The position numbers and the translations under genes were made by a program. 64,000 nucleotides of DNA, from the NCBI GenBank assembly GCA_012932295.1, contig JAAONU010000016.1, positions 18,691,530 to 18,755,529 on the forward strand, in the 5' to 3' direction. Source of the DNA: Cyclina sinensis (lineage: Eukaryota > Mollusca > Bivalvia > Venerida > Veneridae). Shown here in pieces: positions 12,172 to 26,056 of this stretch; the first letter of the stretch is position 1, and each line of letters starts with the position of its first letter. The notes under the pieces are model-generated. The model ran no database searches, was not told the origin of the DNA, and worked only from the letters and a program-made list of their open reading frames with translations.

Positions 12172-15100
12172 ATTGAAAAAGAACTCTGCTGCAACATTCC
12201 ATATGGCACTGAAAGCAAACAAAAATGGAAAGGACATCTGGTGCAACAAAACATATGGCATTGAATGCATACAAAAATTGGAAAGGACCTCTGGTGCAAC
12301 AAATTATATGGCACTGAAAACAAAGATTGGAAAGGACCTCTGGTGCAACAAAACATATCGCACTGAATGCATACAAAAATTGGAAAGGACGTCTGGTGCA
12401 ACAAAACATTTGGCACTGAAAGAAAAAACGGAAAGGACCTCTGGTGCAACAAATCATGTGGCTCTTAAAGCATACAAAATTTGGAAAGGACCTCTGGTGC
12501 AACAAATCATATGGCACTGAATGCAAACAAAAATTGGAAAGGACCTCTAGTGCAACAAAACATATGGCACTGAAAGCATACAAAATTTAGAAAGGACACT
12601 GGTGCAACAAAACATATGGCACTGAAAGCAAAAACGGAAAGGACCTCTGGTGCAACAAATCATGTGGCTCTGAAAGCATACAAAATTTGGAAAGGACCTC
12701 TAGTGCAACAAAACATATGGCACTGAATGCAAACAAAAATTGGAAAGGACCTCTGGTGCAACAAAACATATGGCACTGAAAGCATACAAAATTTAGAGGA
12801 CCTCTGGTGCAACAAATCATATGGCACTGAATGCAAACAAAACAAATATTGGAAAGGACCTCTGGTGCAGAAAATCATATGGCACTGAAAGCATACAAAA
12901 TTTGGAAAGGACCTCTGGTGCAACAAAACATATGGCACTGAATGCAAACAAAAATTGGAAAGGACCTCTGGTGCAACAAATCAGATGGCACTGAAAGCAT
13001 ACAAAATTTGGAAAGGACCTCTGGTGCAACAAAACATATGGCACTGAATGCATACAAAAATTAGAAAGGACCTAGGGTGCAACAAATCATATGGCACTAA
13101 AAGCAAAAATGGAAAGGACGTCTGGTACAACAAATCAGATGGCACTGAAAGCAAAAACGGAAAGGACCTCTGGTGCAACAAATCATGTGGCATTATAAGC
13201 ATACAAAAAATGGAAAGGACCTCTGGAGCAAGAAATCATATGGCTCTGAACGCATTCAAAAATTGGAAAGTATCTCTGGTGCAACAAATCATATGGCACT
13301 GAATGTATACAAAAATTGGAAAGGACCACTGGTGCAACAAAACATATCGCACTGAATGCATGCAAAAATTGAAAAGGACCACTGGTGCAACAAATCATAT
13401 GGCACTGAATGCATACAAAAAATGGGAAAGGACCTCTGGTGCAACAAATCATGTGACACTGAATGCATGCGAAAATTGGAAAGTATCTCTGGTGCAACAA
13501 ATCATATGGCACTGAATGCACACAAAAATTGGAAAGGACCACTGATGCAACAAAACATATGGCACTGAAAGCATACAAAAATTGGAAAGGACATCTGGTG
13601 CAACAAAACATATGGCATTGAATGCATACAAAAATTGGAAAGGACCTCTGGTGCAACAAATTATATGGCACTGAAAACAAAAATTGGAAAGGACCTCTGG
13701 TGCAACAAAACATATCGCACTGAATGCATACAAAAATTGGAAAGGACGTCTGGTGCAACAAAACATTTGGCACTGAAAGAAAAAACGGAAAGGACCTCTG
13801 GTGCAACAAATCATGTGGCTCTTAAAGCATACAAAATTTGGAAAGGACCTCTGGTGCAACAAATCATATGGCACTGAATGCAAACAAAAATTGGAAAGGA
13901 CCTCTAGTGCAACAAAACATATGGCACTGAAAGCATACAAAATTTAGAAAGGACACTGGTGCAACAAAACATATGGCACTGAAAGCAAAAACGGAAAGGA
14001 CCTCTGGTGCAACAAATCATGTGGCTCTGAAAGCATACAAAATTTGGAAAGGACCTCTAGTGCAACAAAACATATGGCACTGAATGCAAACAAAAATTGG
14101 AAAGGACCTCTGGTGCAACAAAACATATGGCACTGAAAGCATACAAAATTTAGAGGCCCTCTGGTGCAACAAATCATATGGCACTGAATGCAAACAAAAC
14201 AAATATTGGAAAGGACCTCTGGTGCAGAAAATCATATGGCACTGAAAGCATACAAAATTTGGAAAGGACCTCTGGTGCAACAAAACATATGGCACTGAAT
14301 GCAAACAAAAATTGGAAAGGACCTCTGGTGCAACAAAACATATGGCACTGAAAGCATACAAAATTTGGAAAGGACCTCTGGTGCAACAAAACATATGGCA
14401 CTGAATGCATACAAAAATTGGAAAGGACCTAGGGTGCAACAAATCATATGGCACTAAAAGCAAAAATGGAAAGGACGTCTGGTACAACAAATCAGATGGC
14501 ACTGAAAGCAAAAACGGAAAGGACCTCTGGTTCAACAAATCATGTGGCATTATAAGCATACAAAAAATGGAAAGGACCTCTGGAGCAAGAAATCATATGG
14601 CTCTGAACACATTCAAAAATTGGAAAGTATCTCTGGTGCAACAAATCATATGGCACTGAATGTATACAAAAATTGGAAAGGACCACTGGTGCAACAAAAC
14701 ATATCGCACTGAATGCATACAAAAATTGAAAAGGACCACTGGTGCAACAAATCATATGGCACTGAATGCATACAAAAAATGGGAAAGGACCTCTGGTGCA
14801 ACAAATCATGTGACACTGAATGCATGCAAAAATTGGAAAGTATCTCTGGTGCAACAAATCATATGGCACTGAATGCACACAAAAATTGGAAAGGACCACT
14901 GATGCAACAAAACATATCGCACTGAATGCATGCAAAAATTGAAAAGGACCACTGGTGCAACAAATCATATGGCACTGAATGCATACAAAAAATGGGAAAG
15001 GACCTCTGGTGCAACAAATTATATGGCACTGAAAACAAAAATTGGAAAGGACCTCTGGTGCAACAAAACATATCGCACTGAATGCATACAAAAATTGGAA

Positions 15101-16705
15101 AGGACGTCTGGTGCAACAAAACATTTGGCACTGAAAGAAAAAACGGAAAGGACCTCTGGTGCAACAAATCATGTGGCTCTTAAAGCATACAAAATTTGGA
15201 AAGGACCTCTGGTGCAACAAATCATATGGCACTGAATGCAAACAAAAATTGGAAAGGACCTCTAGTGCAACAAAACATATGGCACTGAAAGCATACAAAA
15301 TTTAGAAAGGACACTGGTGCAACAAAACATATGGCACTGAAAGCAAAAACGGAAAGGACCTCTGGTGCAACAAATCATGTGGCTCTGAAAGCATACAAAA
15401 TTTGGAAAGGACCTCTAGTGCAACAAAACATATGGCACTGAATGCAAACAAAAATTGGAAAGGACCTCTGGTGCAACAAAACATATGGCACTGAAAGCAT
15501 ACAAAATTTAGAGGACCTCTGGTGCAACAAATCATATGGCACTGAATGCAAACAAAACAAATATTGGAAAGGACCTCTGGTGCAGAAAATCATATGGCAC
15601 TGAAAGCATACAAAATTTGGAAAGGACCTCTGGTGCAACAAAACATATGGCACTGAATGCAAACAAAAATTGGAAAGGACCTCTGGTGCAACAAAACATA
15701 TGGCACTGAAAGCATACAAAATTTGGAAAGGACCTCTGGTGCAACAAAACATATGGCACTGAATGCATACAAAAATTGGAAAGGACCTAGGGTGCAACAA
15801 ATCATATGGCACTAAAAGCAAAAATGGAAAGGACGTCTGGTACAACAAATCAGATGGCACTGAAAGCAAAAACGGAAAGGACCTCTGGTTCAACAAATCA
15901 TGTGGCATTATAAGCATACAAAAAATGGAAAGGACCTCTGGAGCAAGAAATCATATGGCTCTGAACACATTCAAAAATTGGAAAGTATCTCTGGTGCAAC
16001 AAATCATATGGCACTGAATGTATACAAAAATTGGAAAGGACCACTGGTGCAACAAAACATATCGCACTGAATGCATGCAAAAATTGAAAAGGACCACTGG
16101 TGCAACAAATCATATGGCACTGAATGCATACAAAAAATGGGAAAGGACCTCTGGTGCAACAAATCATGTGACACTGAATGCATGCAAAAATTGGAAAGTA
16201 TCTCTGGTGCAACAAATCATATGGCACTGAATGCACACAAAAATTGGAAAGGACCACTGATGCAACAAAACATATGGCACTGAAAGCATACAAAAATTGG
16301 AAAGGACATCTGGTGCAACAAAACATATTGCATTGAATGCATACAAAAATTGGAAAGGACCTCTGGTGCAACAAATTATATGGCACTGAAAATAAAAAAT
16401 GGAAAGGAACTCTGGTGCAACAAATCATATGGCACTGAATGCATACAAAAATTGGAAAGGACCTCTGGTGCAACAAAACATATTGCACTGAATGCATACA
16501 AAAATTGGAAAGGACCTCTGGTGCAACAAATCATATGGCACTGAAAGCATACAAAACTTGGAAAGGACCTCTGGTGCAACAAATCATATGGCACTAAAAG
16601 CAAAAATGGAAAGGACCTTTTGTGCATCAAATCATATGGCACTGAAAGCATACAAAAATTGGAAAGGACCTCTGGTGCAACAAAACTTATGGCACTGAAA
16701 GCATA
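12172..16705. repeat. Satellite array: ~53 bp monomers in a ~1357 bp higher-order repeat
   Basis: About 85 head-to-tail monomers built on 'gaaaggacctctggtgcaac' followed by 'aaatcatatggcactgaatg' and 'catacaaaaattg' (53 bp). Shorter variants lack part of the tail. Specific variant monomers recur at a fixed spacing of 1357-1358 bp: the 'gaaaggacactggtgcaac' variant occurs near 12590, 13948 and 15306, and the 'cctagggtgcaac' variant near 13070, 14428 and 15786. That gives about 3.3 higher-order units. Near-identity between units contrasts with divergence between neighbouring monomers, the signature of higher-order amplification. Many frames are open on both strands because the monomer has few stops; they are not genes. 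Confidence 0.97.
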
Positions 16706-19700
16706 AAAGTATATTTCAACATCACAGCGTGCCGATATAGATAAAGGAAACAACAGAAACTACTAAAGCCAAGTGATTTTTATAACCCTTATCACTGCTT
16801 GCGACTACTTTTAGCGGCACATGTTACTTCTCCTGATAAAGTTCTCAATTCAGATTCTGGAATATTGTACTCGCTAAATGCAGAATGATCCTACTTCCAT
16901 TTGCATGGAGACGTTGGAGTAGATTATTTCTAAAAAAAGATATTTCGAAAATAGCTTAGATAAGCTTTGCGATTAAACCAGTATAATGTAGTTGCATATA
17001 CACAGTCCGAAAATAATTAATTGTCGACATCGCTGTCAGTTGCCTTTTCGGGTACATTTTTTCCTTAAGTTATCCTGGGCAAATGCTCGTTTAATAACGT
17101 ATAGCTTATCCTTTAAAAGCAGAAAAAACATGAAAAAAATGTCAAAGAAGTATTATTGAAAGTTTTCTTGGTACATAAAACTCTTCAATTCTTACCGATG
17201 TCCTCCATCAAAGATTTATAAAACAAACCATAAACAATAACACGAAAGAGTTCCTTCATTTCTTTCTTTTCACCTTTTAAAAACGACATACTGACGCTCC
17301 TCATTAATAAGAGTTTTCAATTTTCCAAGAGTGTGGTGTCATAAAAGTCTTTAATATACAAAAGGTTGAATTTACTCGATGTTTCATAATCGAATTAAAC
17401 TTTGTGCAAGAATTGTTTGCGCCGAAGAAAACAGCAATAAATCATAGTGTTACTGGAATAATGGAAACCAATAGCATGTAAAATGTGACAGCTTCATGAA
17501 CAGCTGACAAATTGGCGATGGCTATTGGAATTTAAGCTACACAAATGCATAATAGTTAATTGCGTAGTCGATGGAAACACACACACTGGTAAAACTGAAA
17601 GTTGAAAACAAATACTTAATGGAAACAATCGTAAAAATATCACAGAGCATAGATTGAATTTTTAAGACCCACTCCCATCACCCCTCAGTCGTAAAGTCCC
17701 CTTACCATTTTTGTTGTTCTTTTCTTTTAAAAAAAGGATGACGGCAAAACTTTCTTGATCTTTTCCTGTTATTGTCTTTTATTCTGGTAAATTCTTGAGC
17801 GGTCTCTAAAGACACTGTCGAATACAAGTATACCGGACGTTTTGGCCACGGCTTATCTCATGATATTTGAAACCCGGGTTTCGTGCTGAACGACCCACAA
17901 CAGGTGAAAGCCTGCTAACATTCATTGGACTAAAAGAAACAATGATGAATGGACGAGACCAGAGTTACCAAACTGTCTAAAGAACCTGGTGATGATAACG
18001 CAAAAACAGCTGATATGTGTACTGATAACCTACGTTAAAGACAAAATATGTCATCTGAAGAACTTGGCCTCCGACAACGACAACATCTTACATTATCTCA
18101 GCTTGAAGTTTATGACAGTCATAGTGAATACTTGAAATTCAAAAACTCGATTACTTCTTAATTATAGCAATATTCTCGCATTCCAGGCAGGCCTTGCAGT
18201 TTTGAAAGAATGTTCAAAAAGCAAATAGTATACAAGTGATACATATCTGATCTCAGCTTACTTCTTGTACCTAAAATATTGGCAAGAATGTGAAAATACT
18301 AGAATTGGTTAGTAAGCTATTCCGGTGACAATTGGTTAGACTTCTGATGTAAGAACTCAACGAATAACGTCATCTGAAATAACTTCAAAACAAACATTCA
18401 ATTTAATGGAGAGTGTGTAATGCGTCATCAAATATTGCCCACACTTTTCTATGCATATGTTAATGTCCGGTATACGACATTGACCTTTTGATTTGAAATC
18501 AGATTAAAGATTCATCTGACGCTATTCTCGTAACAATGGAAGTCCTAACTCAACTGAGTACATGTTCACTAATTCTGCTTCTAGTTGTTGTTTTTTTAGT
18601 TAAAACGTAACGTGAAATAGATTTTTTCTCATTTATATTGCCCTTTAATAGACTCGCACCTCCGTTTCCTCGACAGTTAAGTAAAGCGAAATAAACTTTG
18701 ATTTCATTGCAATATCTGCAAAAAAATCGAAAAGTACGATATATTACAATTTTCAGAAAGGCATCGATAAGGACGTAACTTCATGCGACCAGTATGGGTG
18801 CGCTAATCTCTATTCGTAAAACAGGGCGATCCTCCACTAGCGGACCTACTACTCTTTATTTCAGGCGATGACAATAGCTCAAGGTCTAAACGGAAATTGT
18901 TCGTATTGAGTCACCGGTGTGGCATTTGTAGTACTTCCGGTATGAACAAATCGCCCTCTAAGACTTCTCTACATATCAACAAGCTCGTTTTGTAACTTCA
19001 GCAGTAAGAATTTCTCCTTCTATTTTTTCCGATATTTTTTACTTTAAAATAACTATGTAAAACCTTTATTTGATACTTGATTGATATTTGATAAAACCAA
19101 TTTTCGCTGAAGGCAAATTTTCATAAGTGCTTTAACTTTTCGACGAAACAAAATAGAATGTATTAACAACTACTAGGCACATGTTTATAAAGGTGTTCTT
19201 GTCTCATTACCTGAACAGAAAAATGTTCTGTTCAGTGTAATGATTGTACGTGAAAGTAGCACACTTTCTGGATTTGTGTTATTCTAGATATATTGAAAAC
19301 ATTTTGTTGACAGTTTCATAATTATATTTATATTATTTGCAAGAACAATTCTGTTAATTCCATATTCCAAGACTCGGTTTTGATGGGAGTATTGCATGCC
19401 TGCAAGGCTTGTCACGCCACATTTGTATTGCTACTGCTGAACTTAACGATTTATCAATTCATTAGTTGAAATGTTAGCATTCCCACATTAGAGAAAAAGT
19501 AATAGCATTAGCATTCCAGAAACAGACTCAGTGTTTCTAATTCATCTTATATTTCTATAGTATTATAGCTGTAATTATGATTAATCAAATAAGTAAACAT
19601 GATTATCTTTGATATCTAAACATGCTTTTAAAAAAACTAGCAACAACATGTAGGTGTGTTTAGTAAACATTCAAAACAAAATAAGTACAAAACAAGAAAA

Positions 19701-20995
19701 AAAGGAAAATGAGTGGTTAATCAATCTAACAGGAGAACTGATCAAACTCTTTTTTATGTTTTGTGTATGTGTTGACTATAAATTTGGTATAATAATTAAT
19801 TCTATTAATTTACTCCCCAAATTAAATTAGAGTATTTAATATAGATAGTTTCTTCCTATAATTAAGTTTGTTATTGATTTCCTTTGTCTTCTGAATTTCT
19901 TCTGAAAAAAATGTGGGACGTATACAATTAAGTGTATGTAATGTTTGAAGATTTTACGACAGCATCATTAAAAAGTAACAATCGAACATATTGCTGATGG
20001 CTTCAGACACGCTAATGGAATATTAAAAAAGATGTTACTTGTCTACTGGTATCTACTTACTTCATCTATAATAATATTTCACTTCTTGATAAATTTCAAA
20101 CCAAAACAACAATATATCAGCCTTTTCACTGGACGATTCAAATGTGCCTTTTTATCTTTCTTTGTTTGTTGTTGTTGCTTTTCCCCCAAGAAATAAATTA
20201 TTCGAGTTAAGTTGTATACATGTACAATATTGTATGACTTTTCTTGCCAGTATGTCTAATAGTTTTTTCCGCACTTTTGTCTATCAGTTAGGAGAATCAT
20301 CTCTCCAAGCCTTTCTTAATTCTAATCTTATGATGCTCTATTTACCGAAGTTACTGTTTTGCTTTTTTCAAAATTGCATGTATTTACGTTAGTCTCTTTT
20401 GAAACGAAAATATTTCTTCTATAATTCAGATTAAAATCAACGTTTTGCTGTTTTGGTTGTACATTTTATTTAAGTACTACCCAAATGTACTTTTAATTTA
20501 CTAATAACACTCACTAATCCTCCATTGAAACTAACAGTATTTAATTCTTTATTTTCGTTCGAAAAACATTGAAATAAATCAAGGGATGTAACTTCTAGTT
20601 ATTGTTTGCGAGAAGCTAGAAGCGATAATGCAACACTTATAGTATAAATAATGTGACGACCGGCGTTAAATACAAAGGAATATTTTTCTATTTTGCTCTA
20701 TCAATCCCTAGACAGCATAAGTGTACCATCATTTTTCACTGACTAATTAGTTTGCCGATTAATCATTGACATAGTTTGTCGATAAATCGTGGACGGTTTT
20801 TTTTTAATCGTTGACAGTTTTCGTTCGATTAATCGTTGACATAGACCACTTTGATTAACAATCAATGAATAAATAAACAGTTTTCATTCATGCTATAAAG
20901 GTCAGGAAAAACACTGATCACATGTGAATTTTTCAAACTGGTCAAGTTTTTTCAACTTATAAAGTGTAAAAAATATCAAACAAGGGCTTTCCTTT
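16706..20995. other. Gene-free sequence
   Basis: No supported gene. At about 20745-20850 a degenerate short repeat built on 'cgattaatcgttgacatag' occurs three or four times. AGGGCGAT and its complement flank about 130 bp at 18822-18957, too short a match to call an element. Confidence 0.5.
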
Positions 20996-21002
20996 TATCT
21001 TC

Positions 21003-21008
21003 TTTATT
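21003..21008 (-). promoter_or_regulatory. Candidate polyadenylation signal (AATAAA) of the SLC16-like gene
   Basis: On the minus strand this reads AATAAA, about 195 nt past the transporter's stop codon. It is the first canonical hexamer I found downstream. In AT-rich DNA such hexamers occur by chance, so the assignment is tentative. Confidence 0.35.
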
Positions 21009-21200
21009 TCAACGATATAAAATTCATGGAACGGTAAAAATTATTTTGTAAATAAAAAATCTTATAGAAAATACCCTCTCATCATTGATGCAAAAACATA
21101 AAAAAAAACGTTAATCATGAATAAAGTGAACTGGGGGACGGAAAATCGACAAAATCATCAAGAGTGATTATTTAAACTAGAAAACTATCTATTCAGTTTT

Positions 21201-24200
21201 TTACTCGTCTCTTGTGCAAAACGTGTAGGTTTCTTCATGAGCTGGTCGGTGTTCAAAGAATGCTGTTATAACTCCAACCACAGTCGCCACAGCTGCTAAA
21301 CATGCTGAAACAATAAATATTATTTCAAGTGAATAAAAATGATAAAATGCATCATGAGTACAGCGTGATTATTTTAGTATAAACAAGAGGACCGCCATAG
21401 AGAGAATGGACTGGTCAGCAAGGTCTCCAGACCTCAATACAATAGAGCACGCCTGGGACAAGCTGCAGACTGCAATATCTGCTCGCCCAGTCCAGCCAAC
21501 CACGGTCCCTGGGCTACAGCAGGCCCTTCTGGACGAGTGGGCTCGACTCCCACAACAAAGCATCCGGAGACTCATTAGCAGCATGAGATGGTGGTGCAGA
21601 GCAGTAATCCAAGCAAACGGACACCACACGCGATATTAATGCAAAATTCAGGCCATAGACTTGAATTTTCCAAAAAGTTTCATTTCATCTCCTGTATGTG
21701 TTATCCCAAATTCGTGCCTTTCCCACGGCTCAGCCTCTGTCACGCTTCAGCGGTTTACAGACGTACTCATTTTTGGTACCAAACTGTTGTCATATGAACA
21801 TATTTTCAGAATCACAACAAAAATGAAACCTTTCGACATTATGTAGTAAATATACACATTCTTATAAGTGATCCCTATCAAATTTTGAGTAGTATATATA
21901 TGCATGGTATGTTTTCAATATGCACTGTCGACTTTTGTAATATAGAACTACCATTTTGGTTTTTATATTTTTATATATATTTTTGTCTATTTCGTTTTAA
22001 CTTTGTTTCCTCAATTATCCTTGAAAAATGCATTTTAATTGCTAATTCGGTTTAACATATTTGACCATAATTTTTTTATACAAACAGAGCCTCCATAATG
22101 TATACGATATTTAATTTACCTGAAATGTAGATCACAATGTCATAGGACAATCCCATGTCGATGAGAAAACCTGTAATTTATTATGGAAAAACACTTCATT
22201 CTGTCAGTACTTTAAATCAAATACGTGTTTTGGTATCTATATAAATGTTTTCTGTGAACAGTATTAGTTTGAATCAGCTAAAAGCGTAAAGTAAAAGGAC
22301 TACTTCACGTCCATATTTTAAAAAACGCTTGATGAATGTCCTCAGTGAGGATTCTAAGACATTTTGAGATATATATTGCTTCCATTAAATTCCAGTTCAT
22401 TAAAAAAAATATTGCCCAGGTTATAGTTACCTGTGAACACTGGTCCAATGATTGCCCCAATCCCACCTGAGAGAAACTGCAGACCTAAAGCTGTTGCAAC
22501 AGAATCGACTGCTACAAACTTCAAGCTAACGCTTGTTGCTATCACAGCACTTGGTCCCAGAAAAAATCCAAGCAATGCAAAATAAACAATATGTCCGATG
22601 TAATGATGGGCAAGTAAAGGGTATATAAAAGATATTAATGACACGATACCCATTGTCCCTGCGTAAATAGCAATTTCGCCAACACGAGCTGAATTTGCTA
22701 ACATACCACAAACCAATCTGCCTGCAATATTGCAAGCACCAGATATGGATATAAATGTCGCTGCTTCATTACTTGAAAATCCTTTAAAAGATATGAAGTT
22801 TGGAAAATGAAGGTACATTACATACATTGCCGTACAGAAACAAAAGTTTGCAATACAGTAGCATAATATACCTTTATTAGTTAACACATTCCAGTATCTA
22901 ATGAGAAAATTACACTTATATGGCACTCTGCAAAATGTTCCTGCAAGGTTTCTCCTATTACATCTCGCCAAATATCGTTTGTCTTTAATGAATAGCTCAA
23001 GATGACTTGGAAAACATAGCAGTCCTAAAGGAATCAGATTACAAAATATTCCCGCCATTATAATGAAGAAACCTACTGGTCCATAATAATCGCGAAGAAA
23101 CTGCATCAGAGGCGCAAAGATGAAAAGTCCAGCGCCTACTCCAGAGTTGGATATGCCTATTGCGAGATTTCTGCGCCTTCTGAAGCAATAACTGATGACA
23201 ACTGTGCTTGCCGTATAAGCGAGTCCTCCCGCTGTACCTACAATCAATGAAAATTTAATAAAATGAGCATCTTTACCTGAAGCATATGGTTAACAAGGGT
23301 TTTATTAACATATTGAATGCACAGATATCATATCTGATCAGACTTCTGAGGTCAAAAGGAGTAAACAATACATAAAAACAGTTTGCGTTAACTGTTCAGA
23401 TTTATTTGAACTTTTGAACTGAATGAAACAATTCTCATATGTTGATAGGTGAAATAACTCTTGATAAAACAGCGATTCTAGATCTTAGTAAACAGCCTTA
23501 TCCATTTCTAGGTTTTAAATGCTTAAATTGAAGTAGAGAAAAATTAACATAACCTGAGATAATTCCGCATGTAAAAATGGCTATTTCAATGGATGGTGCA
23601 AAAGCTGTACCAATATATCCTGCTACGTACAGGAATCCAGATAGAACTATTGCAGCTCTGCAACTAAATCGATCCGACACCGCACTTGATAATGGACCTT
23701 AAAATTAAAGTTCAATTACTTTAAAGCCATGATTAAAAAGCGACAATAAATTTTCTCTCCTAGCCGTTGTACATGCACCGTTACATATTTGATATTGCAA
23801 GACTTTGTTTCGTAAAATAGTTATATACATTGTTAGATTTGTTCTTTTGTTTCGCGTAGCCATTGTAAACGTAAAACCAGTGTACCTATTTTGAACAGCT
23901 AATTAAGAATTGTTCAAAAGTTCTTAAGATAAGTAAAATATTTTTAGACAACAAAGTTACACTACACTTGACATAATGAATCTTGAACATATATAGTGTT
24001 GATTAAAATCTGTGCACATTTATATCAAAATTTGAGATTGGTGTAAAACTGGACATGTTTACTTTAATAGTATTTTATATTGTTTTTCGTTTAGCTATCC
24101 TTTATATCGAAAAAAAACACAAATATATAAATCAAACATAAATCTTGAAAATGGTTGACACCTTGCAGAAGAAGTCCAGCTGCTTGATTAGGTGAAAGTA

Positions 24201-25575
24201 AATAACAGCTTCTTATGCATAATACCTGACAACTTTAATGCAACAGGTGATCTGTTAACGACCATGTTATTAGGGAAAGATATGAAAACGTCAGTGCACG
24301 GTCAGAATGACATATACACTGCACATTAAATCAATGGCTAGCTTCCACTTAAAGTATTCAGGTTATAATGCTGGCTAAACTCGTCTAAAACAAAATTGGA
24401 ACTCTAGTATGTTTAAAAACTTTATCAACACTCCATCTGCATGGTTATTTTTCGTGAATTGCAAGATTTACATCAGATACATGAGATAAAGGATGAAGTT
24501 ATCAAAATATTTTCAGTCATTCTTAAGTTGATTCGTAATTGCCAAATGCACTTCGTCAATGTCACGTGATCAAATCTGAACAAGTGACACACATCAATGG
24601 CGGAACAACCAAAACGTAAATTAATTCAAATATGTAGGCTAAAAACGTGAGCGCAAAAACGTTTCAAATACTGAGAAAAACTGTAAAATCACAGAAGAAA
24701 ATGTCACGCGATAAGTCGGCACTAAACAGACCATGTCCTATAAATAGAATAGTGTCTATGTTTGCAGATTAGCACCTTTTGACTAAATTCGAGCAATGAT
24801 AAAGAAGTTACAGAAAACGAAAGTAGGTGTTTTATATACGCTGACATCCTTAAACCAAGTCGTAATATGAGAGAAAATAAACAACAAATTCTCTTTGTAG
24901 CGAGGTTTGTATGCACAAGGGTGAACTTATGCGCATTAACTGGCGATTAAGATACATCCTGGTTCGTATTTATAATTCTACCCTAAAATTAACATATGGT
25001 TTACTGATATTGTTCTCTAGGCGTAAACTAAATAATGAAAAATGTAAAGAACGTATGTTCAAAGACTTTTCATTTTGATAAATCAGTATCCAACCAAAAT
25101 TGAACAGTAAAAATTAATTTAGTTTTCCTGCTGCACTTATAATTGTTAACTGTCTCTTTAACATCCGTTTAGGTACCTTCACTCTCATTCACATTTGTTT
25201 GTTATGGAAGAAATGAAATACTTTTAATTTTTAAACTGAACTGTACTTACCAGCCACTGAAATCAATGCTGTGTGAAATGCTCCGGCAAGGGAGGTAAGA
25301 AATGTACTTGCATGATATCGCTCGAGTAGTGTCGAATGTATAATTCCTACAGTGTACATTGCTCCACCAAGGATACAAAAAATCCAAAAACTTGCAAACA
25401 AAACTACCCAAGCCCATCCCGTGTCAAGGTCACTAAATTCCAACTTTGTTTTTCTTAAGGTTTGCAGTGGTTCTGTTGTAAGAAGCTTGTTATTTCCTAG
25501 TTCTAACGGTAACTCTACATTCAACAAGTCGGTTTCCGGTTGATCATTTTCAGAACTTTCTTCACCTCCAATCAT
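21201..25575 (-). CDS. SLC16-family (monocarboxylate-transporter-like) membrane transporter, five exons
   Basis: Joining minus-strand exons 25251-25575, 23554-23697, 22431-23237, 22120-22170 and 21201-21304 gives 1431 nt: 476 residues plus TAA. Every intron starts GT and ends AG, and all are in phase 1, with the split codon Gly at the first three junctions. Family evidence: the TM1 signature DTGWAW at residues 51-56, a GPLSSAVSDRF-type loop after TM2 (from residue 109), the second signature YCFRRRRNLAIG at 173-184, and about 12 hydrophobic segments split by a short cytoplasmic loop (roughly 231-280). SLC16 proteins carry small carboxylates, thyroid hormones or aromatic compounds across the plasma membrane. 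TM8 reads NIAGR (326-330): the Arg is kept, but Asn replaces the Asp that couples protons in MCT1, as in many orphan members, so lactate/H+ symport should not be assumed. The start ATG at 25575 opens a polar N-tail of normal length. Upstream non-coding exons are possible. Confidence 0.93.
21380..21639 (+). pseudogene. Tc1/mariner-type transposase, C-terminal fossil
   Basis: The frame reads through 'IERMDWSARSPDLNTIEHAW', the block around the last catalytic Glu (DD34E, the E of NTIEH) in Tc1-like transposases. It continues through the usual C-terminal region to HTRY and a stop. Everything upstream of this block (DNA-binding domain and the two Asp residues) is missing. The fragment lies in the last intron of the SLC16-like gene, antisense to it, and starts abruptly near 21380. 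It is a truncated, non-functional remnant. The C-terminal part is open without frameshifts, so the insertion may not be very old. Confidence 0.85.
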
Positions 25576-26015
25576 TGTTTACACTCCAACGCTGTATGAA
25601 CTATAAACACAACATCCTCGACCTAAACAAAGCCAGTTGTATACCTTCGTTTACCTGTAAGCCTATGTGCATGTACAAGTAAATCACGTTATCAATTGGA
25701 AAAGTACCAAGTAGTGCAGTGTAGTAAATAAAAAACTGTGTCAGTGTGACCAGATGCTATTCACGGACTTCAAAAGTGATTGATTTAATGCCTTAGTAAT
25801 TCTCTTATATTTTCGCCGTGCATTCATTCAGTTATTTCCAAATTCTTAACGTTTAACGAGCAATGGCGCAGTTTTATCAAGCTGTCCTTTCATTCTTACA
25901 AGTTCTGCACTATTTCTAGAGAGCGAATTTTACAGAGAAAACTGTTTTTTTTTGATCTGCTGTTTTTATCGTTGTTTCATTTTCGCGAATTTGTATCATC
26001 CTATTTTCTTCTGCT

Positions 26016-26056
<41 letters not shown>

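Noticed and set aside
12149..16753. Dozens of open frames of 60-252 codons on both strands
   Set aside because: All are translations of the same ~53 bp satellite monomer in different frames; their length reflects absence of stops in the monomer, not a gene.
18822..18957. Small MITE from AGGGCGAT inverted words
   Set aside because: An 8 bp match only, with no target duplication visible.
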